35,008 nucleotides of DNA. Source: Eubacteriaceae bacterium (GTDB lineage: Bacteria; Bacillota; Clostridia; Eubacteriales; Eubacteriaceae). A model generated the notes under the pieces. The model was given only the letters and a program-made list of their open reading frames with translations, ran no database searches and was not told where the DNA came from. The stretch covers positions 1 through 35,008 of the forward strand of contig JAFRBB010000006.1 of NCBI GenBank assembly GCA_017405085.1. Reading direction: 5' to 3'. A program made the translations under genes and the position numbers. Positions 1 through 8,394 of this stretch are shown here, in pieces (the first letter of the stretch is position 1; each line of letters begins with the position of its first letter).

Positions 1-333
1 CATGCGAACTTACAGTAGCTTGCAGCCAATCACGCTTCGCCCATGGCTTGCGTTCTTGGGCAAGCCTTGCATGGCACACACATCGGCTCTGTCTTCGCTT
101 ACGCTCGTCAATCACCGTGTCGTGTGCGCAATCGAGCGAAGTGGGTGGAGGGGAGGCAATGTGCTCAGCCACCTTTTCAAATTTGAAATCCGGCTCGGCC
201 GGATTTCTTCCAGAATTATTAATTATTCATCATTCATCATTAATCATTCATCATTCATCATCCATCCTTCCCCTTCGCGAAAAGCGAACCACAGCGAACA
301 GCTTCCTCAGCACAAAAAACATCCCCATTTAAT
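1..333. other. Non-coding, repeat-derived region at the window start
   Basis: I see no credible gene here. The open frames lack a ribosome binding site and run through repeats. Positions 41-74 can fold into a hairpin (CCATG/CATGG outside, CTTGC/GCAAG inside). Positions 74-79 (GCACAC) can pair near 122-127 (GTGTGC). The stretch around 133-155 (GAGCGAAGTGGGTGGAGGGG) resembles the GAGCGTAGCGGGTGGAGGGG of the repeats near 12680 and 13850. The last part is the hairpin/heptamer element listed separately. Confidence 0.6.
161..290 (-). repeat. Hairpin/heptamer element, copy 1 (reverse orientation)
   Basis: A perfect 10-bp stem (GAAATCCGGC at 185-194, GCCGGATTTC at 198-207) is followed by TTCCAGAAT and an array of ATTCATC/ATTAATC-type heptamers at about 216-270. 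The flank at 161-184 is an exact 24-nt inverted match to 12567-12590 beyond copy 5, so copies 1 and 5 form a long inverted pair around the accessory block. Confidence 0.75.
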
Positions 334-362
334 TTGACATTCTCTTAAACAAGATTTATAAT
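334..362 (+). promoter_or_regulatory. Consensus promoter upstream of ChW protein 1
   Basis: TTGACA at 334-339 and TATAAT at 357-362 are both perfect sigma-A hexamers with a 17-nt spacer. Transcription would start near 369, giving a leader of about 290 nt before the start codon at 663. Confidence 0.85.
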
Positions 363-662
363 TCAATAGTGTAGCATTCAAAAGAGTGGTAATCTATCGT
401 CAAAATTGCCATTTCCACCGCCAAACCGATGAAAAACCCGGCGATGGAGGCAAAAAAAGCGAATTCTTAAAACTTTTTTGAATCTACCCTAAAAATTTCT
501 TTATTTCAAAAGAATACTATTGTATTGAACGATATGACAGTTCAATGGAATGAGAAAGGAGGCAATAACCACAGAAAAAGCGAGGAAAGTTTGAAAATTT
601 TATATTTTGTCCCCCAACGGTTTTTTAGGATTCAAAATTTATTTTTTATGAAAGGAAAATCC
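363..662 (+). promoter_or_regulatory. Long leader of ChW protein 1 with a strong hairpin
   Basis: About 290 nt lie between the promoter and the start codon. A two-part hairpin spans 406-453: TTGCC pairs with GGCAA, and CCACCGCC (415-422) pairs with GGCGATGG (440-447) with one mismatch, around a 17-nt loop. No T-run follows, so it is not an intrinsic terminator. A strong AAAGGAGG lies near 553-560 with no normal start codon at a usable distance. I do not recognise a known riboswitch class. Confidence 0.45.
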
Positions 663-3600
663 ATGAAAGCAAAATCTAAAGTTTTGTTAGGCTTGCTCGT
701 CGCGTTGGCGATGATGGTGTTGGCTGTTCCGGCATTCGCCGCCACCACAACCTTCGACGTCACCCTGACCCCGAGCAAGGATGAAGGCCTTGTTGTCTAT
801 ACCGGCAACACCGGCAAACTCAACATCGCCATCAAAGACGATGATAACGTCGGTCAAAATGATGTCTACGAAATCGAAGTGACAGACAAATATGCAACCC
901 AAACTGAAAATGAAAAAATCAAATTCGAAAAAATGACATTAATGGGACCGAGCCCCTCCGGCGATTTGGATGTGCCCACTACCAGCACAACCAAGGTTGA
1001 CAAACACCCCGTTGATATCACCATTACCAAAACCAAAGGTGAAGGTCAGGGTTCCCAGACCATCACCGGTTATGTAGTTGATGTTAAACAAAATCTCGGC
1101 GCTGTTTTGTCAATCGAAAATCTGAAAGCTGCTAAATCCGCGGCTACTGGGACTCATGATATTTTAGCTCGTCCCCTTATCACAGGTGACTCCGCTGAAA
1201 TTTCCGTGGTTCCCGAAAAAGGTTCCGAATCTGATTACAAATATCAATGGCAGATTGCCAAAGTTGGTGCCGATGTCACCGCCGCTGCATATCTCGATTC
1301 AAAAGTATTTGAAGATATTTCCGGCGAAACCGGCGCGACCCTGCAGAAAACCGTCGATATCGACGACAATGGCAAATTTGTCCGCTGTATTGTCACCGAT
1401 AGCGATGGCAACAAAGCTGTAGCCAACGTTAATGTACCGGCGGGCACAACAGATGTGGATGGAACTGCCACAACGACTGCTTACACAGCATACTGCGTGC
1501 GCCTCGATGTCACCGACAATAAATTGGTTTGCGCCAGCCCGACTGAAGATCAAGACGTCTCCGTCATCATGACTCAAACCAAAACTTTGGCCGTGACAGC
1601 CAAAGCCGGCAGAGAACCCTATAATTATAAATGGAAAAAAGACGGCGTGTATCTGGACAGCACCCAAGAAACTTATGTTTCCGGTGAAACCACAGCGAAC
1701 CTGGTGATCACAGGAGACGCTGACAAAGAAGCCGAAGGCGATTATGTCTGCGAAATCACCGACGATCGTAACTCAAAAGTTACCTCTCCTGTCTTCCACG
1801 TCACCGTGGCTGACATGCCCAAATTGACGCTGGAACCCTCTGTCGTTGCTCAAAAAGCGGAATACAACGGAGATAAAACTAGCGCTGATTTTGGAAAACC
1901 GGTTGATGGTAACGGTTCTTCTTTCGTCGCGACCGATGACGGCGAAAAACCCTTAACCTTAACCGCCAATATCGAAAATCCCGCTGATGTCAAATCCGTC
2001 AAATGGGAAACTACCGCAGATGGAACTACCTGGAAGAGCGAAACTCAGGGTCCGAGCACCACTTTCGAAGTCGCTAATCCCTCAGCTGTCAAAGGTGTCA
2101 GAGCCACTGTCGAATTCAAAGACATCCCCTGCACAGCGGGCACCATTGACAAAGCTTTGGTTTACACCACCAACATCTATGTTACCGATGGTTCCTTAAA
2201 CGGTAATGTCTACACCTATATCGGCAACGACGCCACCAAAAACGAAGCTGATAAAGATCCTGAATTTGTCGTCACCCTTCCTGAAGGTGTGTACTGGAAA
2301 ACAGGCGCTGACACAAACTACGCAAAAAATGTAAGCTTAACAGCAGCTACGACTGGTGCCTTTACAATCAACTTGCCGACAACTACTGAAGTTGATAAAG
2401 CTTACTCCGCGGTAGTTACATCCGCTCCGACAGTTGGTGAACGTACAGGTTTGGCCTTTAAAGTTGCTCCGGCAAGCTATCCTGTGACTGTGTCTAAACC
2501 CTATGTCAAAAACATGACCGTCACAATTCCGGCGGATTTCCTTTCCGACAAGCATGACGGTTCCGGTACCCATACCGGTGATGTGGTTCTCCCCGTCAGC
2601 GACGGCGTGGGCTACAAAATTGTCCGTAAAGCGGAAGCCTCGGACTTGACCCTCAAGAAAACATCTGTTCCCTATAATACCAAAGAACAACCCGCCGAAG
2701 TTGTTGCCGCCGGCGACGCCAAAATCGGCGAAATCAGCGAAGTTCGCTATATGCCTAAAGCGACTGCCTTAGCCGGTGTTAACGATGGAGGAACTGCTGT
2801 TCCCTTCATTACAGAAATCGGAACTACAGGTAAATATGCGGTAAACACCAATGGTTTTACTGCTCACCCCGCTGTTGAAAAAGCATTCTACGCAGCACTC
2901 ACTACTGATGTGCCGGTCGATACCGGTGACTACATTGTGGTTTGCAACGTTGCCGCTTCTGACGAACTCGAAAAAGCCGAAAACGTTCTGGTACCCGATG
3001 TTTACACTATCTCACCGGCTAATACGAACACTGTCGAAAAAGATCCGGAAACATTCTTCACCTGGACCAAAGAAAAAGTCTATAACGGCCAAGATCAGGA
3101 TGCCGATGTCAAATTCGCTGACGGCATGACCAAAGCCGGTAAGATTAAAAAAGTTACTTATAAGACAACTGACAAAAACGGCGTTCTAGTGACCGTACAG
3201 CCCAACGCTGTTGGTAAATATCAAATCTATGTGACAACCGAAGCGGATCCCGAAGAAGTTGGAACAAATGAAAATGTTGGCGTTATTCCGTCAGGTGAAG
3301 CTGGAGATACCGATCCCGCTTACATTGGCGATTTCAGAATCACCAAACTCCCCTTGAGTAAAGACCTCTTCAAGATGGATCCCACTGAAGCGGACTACAC
3401 CGGCAACCCCATCGTTCCGGAAATCACTACCGATACAGCCGGCGTGGGCAAAATCGCAGCAGTCCACTACTATCCCGAAGGTTCTGAACAAGAACTCGGC
3501 AGCGCTCCGGTAGCCGCTGGTGTCTACACCGTCAAGATTGATGTTGAAGAAGGCGAAAATTACGAAGCCACCAAAGAACCTCTTGAAGTTGGCACCCTCA

Positions 3601-4169
3601 CCATCAACTCTCAAGAAACCAACAAACCCACCCTCTACATGCGCGGTCACGTGCAGAACAAAGGTTGGGACGCTGAACTCACCGAAGTGAAACCCGGTTC
3701 CGAAACCATGATCGGTACCACCGGTTCCGCTCTCCGTGTTGAAGCCATCGATATCGTTGTTCCCGAAGGTTACACCGTTGGCGGATTCGCTCACGTCCAA
3801 AACGAAGGCGATGTCACTGTCACAGAAGTTCCCGCTGACGCGGTTGACTATCCTGCCGGTGTTCCGGAAGGTTACAAAGTCTATCGTTTCGGTTCCACAG
3901 GCAAAGGTCAACGTCTCGAAGCCATCCAGACCGAAATCAAAGACGCCTCTGGCGCTCTCCTCGAAGGTCTGAAATACCAAGTCCATGTTGAAAACAAAGC
4001 TTGGATGGGTTATGTGGCTAACGGTTCCTTCGCCGGTACCAGAGCGTTAGGTCTCCGTCTCGAAGCGCTCCGCTTCGCGTATGAAGGCACTCCCGCTCCC
4101 ACCGAACCGGAAGCTCCCGCTGAACCGGAAACTCCCGCTGAAGAAACTCCCACCAATCCCGCGGAATAA
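663..4169 (+). CDS. Secreted ChW-repeat surface protein 1 with Ig-like and MBG-like domains
   Basis: This is a 1168-residue exported protein of unknown ligand. I chose ATG 663 over the in-frame TTG at 525 because it gives a clean signal peptide (residues 1-26, ending VPAFA), follows an AAAGGA-type site, and matches the starts of its two paralogues. In order, it has Ig-like domains at about 178-260 and 305-383 (the second with an Ig-like GDYVCEITD strand), divergent beta-rich segments to about 640, three MBG-like repeats at about 665-982 (YTG... G.YTVKID pattern), three ChW repeats at about 990-1139, and a Pro/Glu-rich tail from about 1140 to the end. The first ChW repeat keeps the N-x-G-W core, the second lacks the Trp, and the third has AW. 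There is no LPXTG motif or C-terminal membrane segment. ChW repeats occur in clostridial secreted proteins; binding or adhesion is inference. It shares its C-terminus and downstream DNA with ChW protein 2. Confidence 0.88.
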   Translation: MKAKSKVLLGLLVALAMMVLAVPAFAATTTFDVTLTPSKDEGLVVYTGNTGKLNIAIKDDDNVGQNDVYEIEVTDKYATQTENEKIKFEKMTLMGPSPSGDLDVPTTSTTKVDKHPVDITITKTKGEGQGSQTITGYVVDVKQNLGAVLSIENLKAAKSAATGTHDILARPLITGDSAEISVVPEKGSESDYKYQWQIAKVGADVTAAAYLDSKVFEDISGETGATLQKTVDIDDNGKFVRCIVTDSDGNKAVANVNVPAGTTDVDGTATTTAYTAYCVRLDVTDNKLVCASPTEDQDVSVIMTQTKTLAVTAKAGREPYNYKWKKDGVYLDSTQETYVSGETTANLVITGDADKEAEGDYVCEITDDRNSKVTSPVFHVTVADMPKLTLEPSVVAQKAEYNGDKTSADFGKPVDGNGSSFVATDDGEKPLTLTANIENPADVKSVKWETTADGTTWKSETQGPSTTFEVANPSAVKGVRATVEFKDIPCTAGTIDKALVYTTNIYVTDGSLNGNVYTYIGNDATKNEADKDPEFVVTLPEGVYWKTGADTNYAKNVSLTAATTGAFTINLPTTTEVDKAYSAVVTSAPTVGERTGLAFKVAPASYPVTVSKPYVKNMTVTIPADFLSDKHDGSGTHTGDVVLPVSDGVGYKIVRKAEASDLTLKKTSVPYNTKEQPAEVVAAGDAKIGEISEVRYMPKATALAGVNDGGTAVPFITEIGTTGKYAVNTNGFTAHPAVEKAFYAALTTDVPVDTGDYIVVCNVAASDELEKAENVLVPDVYTISPANTNTVEKDPETFFTWTKEKVYNGQDQDADVKFADGMTKAGKIKKVTYKTTDKNGVLVTVQPNAVGKYQIYVTTEADPEEVGTNENVGVIPSGEAGDTDPAYIGDFRITKLPLSKDLFKMDPTEADYTGNPIVPEITTDTAGVGKIAAVHYYPEGSEQELGSAPVAAGVYTVKIDVEEGENYEATKEPLEVGTLTINSQETNKPTLYMRGHVQNKGWDAELTEVKPGSETMIGTTGSALRVEAIDIVVPEGYTVGGFAHVQNEGDVTVTEVPADAVDYPAGVPEGYKVYRFGSTGKGQRLEAIQTEIKDASGALLEGLKYQVHVENKAWMGYVANGSFAGTRALGLRLEALRFAYEGTPAPTEPEAPAEPETPAEETPTNPAE

Positions 4170-4181
4170 TCCGCGACATTC

Positions 4182-4403
4182 TCAAAAGAGCCCGAAAGGG
4201 CTCTTTTGCGTGATAAGCCCTTGCCGAGCGGCCGGTTGTGCGTTGTGCTTGCACAAAAGCACAGCCGGACATTAGGCAAGGATAACGGACATGAGCACAT
4301 AGCGCAAAAGCGCGGGTGCGAATGCTCGTAGAATTGCGAGAATGCGAAGCATGAAGCAATTCGACGCTTATCGCGTTTTTTTCTTTTTGATGCCGGAAGG
4401 GGG
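4182..4403. repeat. 222-bp direct repeat, copy A (downstream of ChW protein 1)
   Basis: This matches 12267-12488 with one mismatch seen (A/T near 4300). It starts with the gene's terminator and continues into a highly foldable stretch: CCTTGCC near 4219 pairs with GGCAAGG near 4275, and inside it CCGGTTGTGC pairs with GCACAGCCGG and TTGTGC with GCACAA. Short hairpins (GCGC-AAAA-GCGC, then CTCG/CGAG) follow. The minus-strand open frames here look like artefacts of the repeat. Confidence 0.85.
4184..4207 (+). terminator. Intrinsic terminator of ChW protein 1
   Basis: AAAAGAGCCC and GGGCTCTTTT form a perfect 10-bp stem around GAAA, 14 nt after the TAA stop, ending in T4. The A-run on the other arm could let it work in both directions. 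The same terminator follows ChW protein 2. Confidence 0.88.
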
Positions 4404-4481
4404 ATGAGGAGGGGATTAATGATGAATGATGAATGATGAATGATTAATGATTCTGGAAGAAACTCGGCTGTGCCGAGTTTC
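4389..4481 (+). repeat. Hairpin/heptamer element, copy 2
   Basis: The unit begins GATGCCGGAAGGGGG, continues with TGATGAA/TGATTAA heptamers (about 4416-4450), then TTCTGGAA and the stem GAAACTCGGC (4459-4468) with GCCGAGTTTC (4472-4481). A short tail resembling the 'AAAAAGGCTCCCTCC' repeat follows to about 4520. Confidence 0.8.
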
Positions 4482-4569
4482 AAATTGAGAGGAGCTAACT
4501 GCGAAGCAAAAAGGCTCCCTCCGGATTTGTCAAAAACGAACTGCTTGTTTTTTTGATTGGTGGCTTTTC

Positions 4570-4662
4570 GATGCCGGAAGGGGAATGAGGAGGGGATTAA
4601 TGATGAATGATTAATGATGAATGATGAATGATTGTGGAAGAAACTCGGCTGTGCCGAGTTTC
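4570..4662 (+). repeat. Hairpin/heptamer element, copy 3
   Basis: Same layout and orientation as copy 2: GATGCCGGAAGGGG, a heptamer array at about 4598-4632, then GAAACTCGGC (4640-4649) and GCCGAGTTTC (4653-4662). The number and order of heptamer variants differ from copy 2. With copy 4 in reverse orientation at 5193 it brackets the small gene at 4779. Confidence 0.8.
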
Positions 4663-4778
4663 AATTGGATTTTTTATGCCCGGCTTGTCGGTTTTATTAC
4701 GCCGTTCAAAAAATCGATATTGCTTTTTAATTGAAATGGTGTCAGAATCATTTTATCACATTGAGAAAGGACGCATGG

Positions 4779-5132
4779 ATGAAAGCCCAAAATGAAGTGT
4801 TAACCCTCAGTCGATCATTCGGCAGCCGCATCGTGAAGTTGTATCGCTATTTAATCACCGAACACAAAGAATACATTCTGTCAAAACAAATCGTGAGAAG
4901 CGGAACCAGCGTCGGCGCGAACATTCACGAGGCGCGATACGCGCAAAGCCGTTCGGATTTCATCAGTAAAATGCACATTGCCCTTAAGGAGGCGAGTGAA
5001 ACAGAATATTGGCTGTTTCTACTGTATGATGGCGGATACTTGCAGGCATCGTTATATGAGAGTTTGCAGAAAGACTGCGCATCGCTTATTCGTCTTTTAA
5101 CCGCTATACTCAATACATCCAAAAAAAGCTGA
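4779..5132 (+). CDS. Four-helix-bundle protein (TIGR02436/S23-like family)
   Basis: This is a 117-residue, all-helical protein. ATG 4779 was preferred over the upstream TTG at 4731 because AGAAAGGA ends about 7 nt before it and the family begins at this point. The family signature is visible: SRSFGSRIVKLYRYL, then KQIVRSGTSVGANIHEA, then SRSDFISKMHIALKEASETEYWL. Relatives are encoded in intervening sequences of some 23S rRNA genes and as free-standing genes of unknown role; DGR Avd proteins share the fold. Here there is no rRNA gene, reverse transcriptase or template repeat. The gene sits alone between inverted hairpin/heptamer elements, which suggests it moved with them. The biochemical role is unknown. 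Confidence 0.82.
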   Translation: MKAQNEVLTLSRSFGSRIVKLYRYLITEHKEYILSKQIVRSGTSVGANIHEARYAQSRSDFISKMHIALKEASETEYWLFLLYDGGYLQASLYESLQKDCASLIRLLTAILNTSKKS

Positions 5133-5192
5133 GAATCATCAAATCCTTTTATACAGTGGCAACGCCCCAAAGCCCGACAAAAGAATAAAATA

Positions 5193-5262
5193 GAAATCCG
5201 GCCCGGCCGGATTTCCACCACAATCATTAATTGTTAATCATTAATCATTAATCGTTCATCTG
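5193..5262 (-). repeat. Hairpin/heptamer element, copy 4 (reverse orientation)
   Basis: The stem is GAAATCCGGC (5193-5202) with GCCGGATTTC (5206-5215), followed by degenerate ATTAATC-type heptamers to about 5258. It is the most diverged copy. It lies just upstream of the NACHT gene and pairs in orientation with copy 5 after ChW protein 2. Confidence 0.75.
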
Positions 5263-5317
5263 GGGTGCGCCGAAGGCGCGGCAACTTCACAATTTCCGAT
5301 CAATCAAGGAGAAAAAA

Positions 5318-8092
5318 ATGAGATTTTTACACATGTCGGATTTGCATTACAACCCTTCCAATGACGGAAGAACAACGCGAGAGATTAGGAAAAATTTGAT
5401 TGAATACTTGAAAGAGTTGGGGGACGCCGCGAAAGCCGATGAATTGATCATCACAGGGGATTATCGAAACGCGGCCGAACAAAAAGAGGACGAAGGAGAG
5501 ATTACCGAAGTTGTCGAGTTTATTAAAACAATCGCAAAAACTGTCGGCATCACGGATGTCAACCATATTCATCTAATCCCGGGTAATCATGACCGTTCTC
5601 GAGATGATAGCGAAAAAGAAAAAATGGACCGGATTAGAAAAAATTATGATTCGAACATAGGCACCTTTGGGAATGATAAATTAGAGTTCTTGTTGGGGAA
5701 ATTTGGTTATTTCAACAAGGTTTGCGATACATTATATGGCAAAAACAAACCTTGGGACAGCACAGAAAAGCTGCATGCTTATCGTTTTGTCGGCGATACG
5801 GTATTGCTTTATCTGAATACCGCCATTATGCATAATGATGATAAGGATCGTAAGGAATCACGCTTAATCATCGGAAATGACTATCTTGACCAATTGCTTG
5901 ATGAAGTAGAGAGTAATTATCCCGACACCCCCATTGTTGTGCTTGCTCATCATTCGCCGGACTATTTTGAAAGAGAAGAAAAACAGGCCGTGGAAAAGAT
6001 ATTTGAAGATCATTCCAATGTGACGCTTTATCTTTGCGGCGACGCGCATGAAGAATGGGTTCGCAAAGTCAACAATGTTGTGGAAATAACTTTGGGTTGC
6101 CTTAAATATGGGGATCATGTTGATCAATCTTTTCTTATTGGAGATACGGACACTCAGCAATATATTATGTATCATTGGGTTGGGGAATGGGTACGTTATG
6201 AAAAAGTGAATAAACAGATAGAAGCGTATTTTCCTTTATTGCCAAAAGTCATCGATAAAGAGGATTTTAAGAAAGAGCAAAAGCGAGTGAAAAATGAGGC
6301 CATGTTACCCTGGCTAAGGAACAGCCCCTCAATTGTCGGTTTTTTTCCTGACCTTTTCGCTTTTCCAAACTTAAAAAGTGAAAAGAAAAATGAGAAATTC
6401 AGGGATCTGGATGATTTGATTAAGAAAAACAAGGATTCGCACATGGTTTTGACCGGTGAAGCCGGTTCGGGGAAAACCACTTTACTTCGGCAAATGTTTT
6501 TATTTAAAAACAATAGTGGAATTTTTCTATATCTTCACGCGAAAGATTTGACGATATCAAAGAATCAAATGCGACCTTATCAAAAGTTTGTTTGGCTGCT
6601 GCTGACAAACAAAATAAAAAGTGATCAACAATACATTGTTTTACTGGATGGCATTGATGAGGCGTATTTAGATGAAAGCGCGAAGGATGATTTTGAAAAA
6701 TTAATCTATTCGATTGATAAGTTAAAAAACACAAAGGTTTGGTTAGGATGGCGAAAAGACCATTTTTATCATTATAAGATTGACGAGCCATTTCAACAAT
6801 TAATCGGTGAAATTGTTTCATTGTGCTCGTGGGATGAAGGGATGGCAAATGATTATGTTCGGAATTATTCAAAGGCGATTAAAAACCAAAAGCTTTTTAA
6901 AAGCTATAAGAATTTAACACGTAATAACCAAACGATCAAAAAGTTTTGTGAATCACCGATTCAATTAGCTTTGCTGGTCTATTTGTTGGATAACAAAGAA
7001 AATGAAGGCGTGATTGAAAAAGCGCTTTCCAATCCTGATCGAGCCATTTACGCGCTTTACAATATGTTCTTTAAGCAGTGGGTAAAAAAAGAGAAAGAAC
7101 GCGGAACGAGTAACCTTAAAAAGAAAGAAATCAGAAAAGCGCTCAGGGGTATCAGCGAGCGTCTGTATTATGGCAATCAATGCAAGGTCAAAAGCAGCGA
7201 TACCGCGATTAGTGGGTTGTTGACCTTTTCGGTTTTGGGAGATAAAATCGCGAACGGCTTTTCCCATAGAAGTTTTTGCGCGTTTTTTCTCGCGGATAAA
7301 GCGTTTCACGCCGTCAAAGCCGGCGATGTCGATTTAATTGACACGTTTTCCATTCCTATGAGGAATGATGTCACGGACTTTCTAAAAAGTGCCATAAGCG
7401 GCTGTGATAATAATGAAATTGATCAAATTCAAACGAATTTGATCAATACCTACGAACAAATGGATTCACCGAATAAAGCAATTCTTTCAGAATCGGCGCG
7501 AAACAAATTAAAGAAAAATGCCGACGCGCACTTTGTTTTAAAAAATGAGATTATCTATTTGCTTTCAAGGATTACCGATCCTAAAAATCCTCCGGCACGT
7601 GTGACTCGCTTTTTAAAAGAAAAAAACAAAACGGAGACCGATAAATATCTCTTGCTGGATATCGCCTACGCGGCTTGCTTGGTCGGCCCGAAAAAAATAG
7701 CGCTTAAATACGCGAAAGCAATGGAGCCCGACTCTGAAAAAGCGCGGATCAACCGTTCTTGGACAATGGCTTATTTTGGAGATGTTCAGGCGAATCCCCA
7801 TGAATATAAGGATGATCAAAAAGATCCTTGGACAAAATCTCGCGACGTTCGCATGAAGCGTTTTCAGGAGAGAAAATATAAATCTCTGCGCTTTCGTCTT
7901 TTTGACATCCCGCTGCTCCATAGTTTTTACGCCAGCCGGGATTGGGAAGATGTCAATGAAAAAGACTATCAAATCATTAAGCAAGCTGTTATTGACGATG
8001 ATGTTTTTTCTGATGAAGAAAAGCGTTTTCTCGAAAAGAAAAAGAATCAATTGTTAAAGAAATACAAAAAGCGCCTTGACCGCCGACGTTAA
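5318..8092 (+). CDS. Metallophosphoesterase-NACHT (STAND) NTPase, candidate antiphage defence protein
   Basis: This is a 924-residue two-enzyme protein. ATG 5318 follows AAGGAG with good spacing. Residues 1 to about 290 are a calcineurin-like phosphoesterase: D8-x-H10 (SDLHY), G47-D48, G89-N90-H91-D92, a later LAHHSP, and CGDAH where the usual GHxH has Asp for the first His. Residues of about 370-560 are a P-loop NTPase with Walker A GEAGSGKTT (380-388) and the NACHT-type Walker B DGIDE (444-448). The rest, to a Lys/Arg-rich end, looks helical and may be the sensor. STAND proteins of this layout use the C-terminus to sense a trigger, the NTPase to oligomerise and the N-terminus as effector; applied here, that predicts a nuclease or nucleotide phosphoesterase effector. 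The gene is A+T-richer than its neighbours, suggesting transfer. No partner gene is evident. Confidence 0.8.
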   Translation: MRFLHMSDLHYNPSNDGRTTREIRKNLIEYLKELGDAAKADELIITGDYRNAAEQKEDEGEITEVVEFIKTIAKTVGITDVNHIHLIPGNHDRSRDDSEKEKMDRIRKNYDSNIGTFGNDKLEFLLGKFGYFNKVCDTLYGKNKPWDSTEKLHAYRFVGDTVLLYLNTAIMHNDDKDRKESRLIIGNDYLDQLLDEVESNYPDTPIVVLAHHSPDYFEREEKQAVEKIFEDHSNVTLYLCGDAHEEWVRKVNNVVEITLGCLKYGDHVDQSFLIGDTDTQQYIMYHWVGEWVRYEKVNKQIEAYFPLLPKVIDKEDFKKEQKRVKNEAMLPWLRNSPSIVGFFPDLFAFPNLKSEKKNEKFRDLDDLIKKNKDSHMVLTGEAGSGKTTLLRQMFLFKNNSGIFLYLHAKDLTISKNQMRPYQKFVWLLLTNKIKSDQQYIVLLDGIDEAYLDESAKDDFEKLIYSIDKLKNTKVWLGWRKDHFYHYKIDEPFQQLIGEIVSLCSWDEGMANDYVRNYSKAIKNQKLFKSYKNLTRNNQTIKKFCESPIQLALLVYLLDNKENEGVIEKALSNPDRAIYALYNMFFKQWVKKEKERGTSNLKKKEIRKALRGISERLYYGNQCKVKSSDTAISGLLTFSVLGDKIANGFSHRSFCAFFLADKAFHAVKAGDVDLIDTFSIPMRNDVTDFLKSAISGCDNNEIDQIQTNLINTYEQMDSPNKAILSESARNKLKKNADAHFVLKNEIIYLLSRITDPKNPPARVTRFLKEKNKTETDKYLLLDIAYAACLVGPKKIALKYAKAMEPDSEKARINRSWTMAYFGDVQANPHEYKDDQKDPWTKSRDVRMKRFQERKYKSLRFRLFDIPLLHSFYASRDWEDVNEKDYQIIKQAVIDDDVFSDEEKRFLEKKKNQLLKKYKKRLDRRR

Positions 8093-8187
8093 AATTCATC
8101 AATCATTCAAAGGGGATATATTGCATTTCATCATCTTTTCCCATTCTACATTCTCTGTTAAGAAATTGTGACAAATTGAATATTGCC

Positions 8188-8216
8188 TTGCGAAATCTTA
8201 GCGAATCCTTTATAAT
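8188..8216 (+). promoter_or_regulatory. Probable promoter of ChW protein 2
   Basis: TTGCGA at 8188-8193, a 17-nt spacer and a perfect TATAAT at 8211-8216. It leaves a leader of about 170 nt before ATG 8395. The leader contains TAACCACAGA, also found in the leader of ChW protein 1. The rest of the gap 8093-8394 shows no gene. Confidence 0.7.
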
Positions 8217-8394
8217 AGTATTTGGTTGAATGGCTTTTAGTATTCTATTGAGCGATTTAGCCATAACCCCGCATGGTGCGGAAAAATCTGACAAAAGGGG
8301 GAATGAGCATTTCAAAAAAAGGAACAGAAAGGAAAATTTTAACCACAGACCAAACGGAAATACAATTGAGATTTAAAACAAAGAAAGGATAAAC

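Noticed and set aside
2-337. 111-codon frame at the window start
   Set aside because: It reads through the hairpin/heptamer repeat, has no ribosome binding site and shows no protein family features.
363-470. Known riboswitch (c-di-GMP, fluoride, TPP) in the leader of ChW protein 1
   Set aside because: The hairpin at 406-453 lacks the conserved bases of these classes as I remember them.
525-662. Upstream extension of ChW protein 1 from TTG 525
   Set aside because: It would place 46 residues ahead of a clear signal peptide; ATG 663 has its own ribosome binding site and matches the paralogues.
4018-4359. Minus-strand frame whose N-terminal sequence recurs opposite 12258-12444
   Set aside because: The similarity is that of the non-coding 222-bp repeat. 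There is no start signal, and the frames run into unrelated antisense sequence.
4416-4632. Heptamer arrays considered as a CRISPR array
   Set aside because: Units are 7 bp with no spacers and no cas genes in the window.
4779-8092. Diversity-generating retroelement (four-helix protein as Avd)
   Set aside because: No reverse transcriptase and no template/variable repeat pair; the sequence fits the TIGR02436-type family better.
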